Both the position numbers and the translations under genes were made by a program. From an uncultured Collinsella sp. (lineage in GTDB: Bacteria; Actinomycetota; Coriobacteriia; Coriobacteriales; Coriobacteriaceae), in NCBI GenBank assembly GCA_905204635.1, contig CAJLAN010000125.1:1-5598 (forward strand): a stretch of 5,598 bases of DNA. The letters are read 5' to 3'. Within the stretch, counting starts at the first letter, position 1; the number at the start of each line of letters is the position of its first letter. Of this stretch, positions 5,032 through 5,598 are shown piece by piece. Under the pieces are notes generated by a model. That model was not told the origin of the DNA. It made no database searches and saw only the letters and a program-made list of their open reading frames with translations.

Positions 5032-5598
5032 ATGTTCTGTTCGCAGTGTGGCGCCCCCATGGGCGATAACGACAAGTTCTGCGGCGTGTGCGGTGCCCCT
5101 AATACCGAGGTCAAGGCCGCCGGTCCCGCTCCGCAAGCTCAACCTCAGCCGCAGGGTCAGCCGTTTGTCCAGCCGCAGCCGCAGCCGCAGCCGGTCGTTG
5201 CGCCCCAGCCGGCTATGAACGCGCCCAAGGGTTGCATGGCTCAGGCCTTCAACGACATGCTTAAGGTTCCCGGCGCCTTGGTTCGCGTATGCCAAATCGC
5301 CTTTTTGCCGGCGCTGATCTGTGTTGTCTCGGTGCTGGTGCTGTTTATCCCCGTTATCGGCGGTATCGCAGCGGCCATTGGCTTTTTGCTCGCGTACGTG
5401 GCAAGCGTGTGCGGCGCGGGCTTTGCCATCGAGTGGGGTCGTGACCTGTCGCTCAAGGATGATAACGGCATGGAGCGTCCGCTGCTGCGCTCGACCTCGT
5501 TTGGATTGGGCATTTTCTCGTCTGTCATTACCGGTGTGCTCGAGTTCGTGGCCATTATTCCGGTGATTGGCGTGGTGTTCTCGGCTATCGAGAGCGTC
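5032..5598 (+). CDS. Zinc-ribbon membrane protein with Gln-Pro linker (3' end outside window)
   Basis: The frame is open from ATG 5032 to the right edge, 189 codons with no stop. Residues 3-20 make a zinc ribbon, CSQC then ten residues then CGVC, in the MFCSQCGAPMGDNDKFCGVCGAP form of zinc_ribbon_2 domains. A linker at about 28-66 is rich in Gln, Pro and Ala. Hydrophobic stretches follow at about 89-109, 112-133 and 158-186; between the last two is the hydrophilic segment EWGRDLSLKDDNGMERPLLRS. Similar zinc-ribbon plus linker plus membrane-domain proteins, many with a DUF4013-like membrane part, are frequent in actinobacteria and Firmicutes; the DUF4013 resemblance (WGRDL.. region) is tentative. 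The ribbon probably faces the cytoplasm. Function is unknown, and the full length cannot be judged. Confidence 0.85.
   Translation, partial: MFCSQCGAPMGDNDKFCGVCGAPNTEVKAAGPAPQAQPQPQGQPFVQPQPQPQPVVAPQPAMNAPKGCMAQAFNDMLKVPGALVRVCQIAFLPALICVVSVLVLFIPVIGGIAAAIGFLLAYVASVCGAGFAIEWGRDLSLKDDNGMERPLLRSTSFGLGIFSSVITGVLEFVAIIPVIGVVFSAIESV
5170..5193 (+). repeat. Four tandem CAGCCG hexamers in the linker
   Basis: Four exact copies of CAGCCG run from 5170 to 5193 and encode (Gln-Pro)4. Further CAGCCG units occur singly just upstream, at 5146-5151 and 5158-5163. The unit is six bases, so slippage would change linker length without breaking the frame. Confidence 0.9.

Noticed and set aside
4914..5114. 66-codon minus-strand frame upstream of and over the zinc-ribbon gene
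   Set aside because: Its Cys/Pro/His pattern is the complement of the zinc-ribbon codons, and no ribosome site is evident.
3814..5295. 493-codon open frame on the minus strand, antisense to the yitT-type and zinc-ribbon genes
   Set aside because: It is a shadow of GC-biased codons. The translation is rich in His, Arg, Asp and Gly without domain or membrane pattern, while the plus strand shows clear family motifs and ribosome sites.
1..5598. tRNA, rRNA, CRISPR array, phage or defence genes
   Set aside because: No tRNA-like cloverleaf, rRNA segment, regularly spaced repeat array, integrase or nuclease motif was seen. The gaps between genes are all about 205 bp or less and are accounted for by hairpins and regulatory candidates.

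Overview
The window is GC-rich and densely coding. Its genes read one way (+), are preceded by clear Shine-Dalgarno sites (AGGAGA, AAGGGAG, GGAGG, AAGGAGG, GAGGGG), and use GTG starts freely. The protein types and codon bias suggest a high-GC Gram-positive, most likely the Coriobacteriia (Collinsella-like). That placement is inference; the window has no rRNA or other marker that settles it.

Layout: (1) 3-1028, the C-terminal part of a large polytopic membrane protein resembling the DUF6020 / GT-C-like family, cut by the left edge. (2) 1029-1193, a gap with a perfect 11-bp hairpin around a GGGACAGG core (repeat-element-like) and two near-identical 13-mers 50 bp apart. (3) 1194-2000, yebC, an intact YebC/PmpR/TACO1-family gene. 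(4) 2001-2165, a strong intrinsic terminator with a perfect TATAAT starting at the end of its T tract. (5) 2166-3653, a three-gene envelope-stress module: amaP (two-TM anchor with an Asp23-like domain), a DUF2273 two-TM protein overlapping it by 8 bp, and an Asp23/Gls24 protein with a very acidic N-terminus. A perfect 14-bp-stem terminator closes the module. (6) 3859-4881, a complete YitT-family membrane protein (DUF161 repeats plus a C-terminal DUF2179 domain). (7) 5032-5598, the start of a zinc-ribbon membrane protein with a Gln-Pro linker, cut by the right edge.

The one multi-gene system is the amaP-DUF2273-asp23 operon. It matches the anchor / small membrane protein / Asp23 gene set known from the Staphylococcus aureus asp23 locus, where AmaP tethers the abundant Asp23 protein to the membrane. 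Here the DUF2273 and Asp23 proteins both carry long hydrophilic N-terminal extensions, and a small hairpin precedes the asp23 ribosome-binding site. The other genes look like independent transcription units. I see no phage, CRISPR, toxin-antitoxin or other defence system. No gene-free stretch exceeds about 205 bp.
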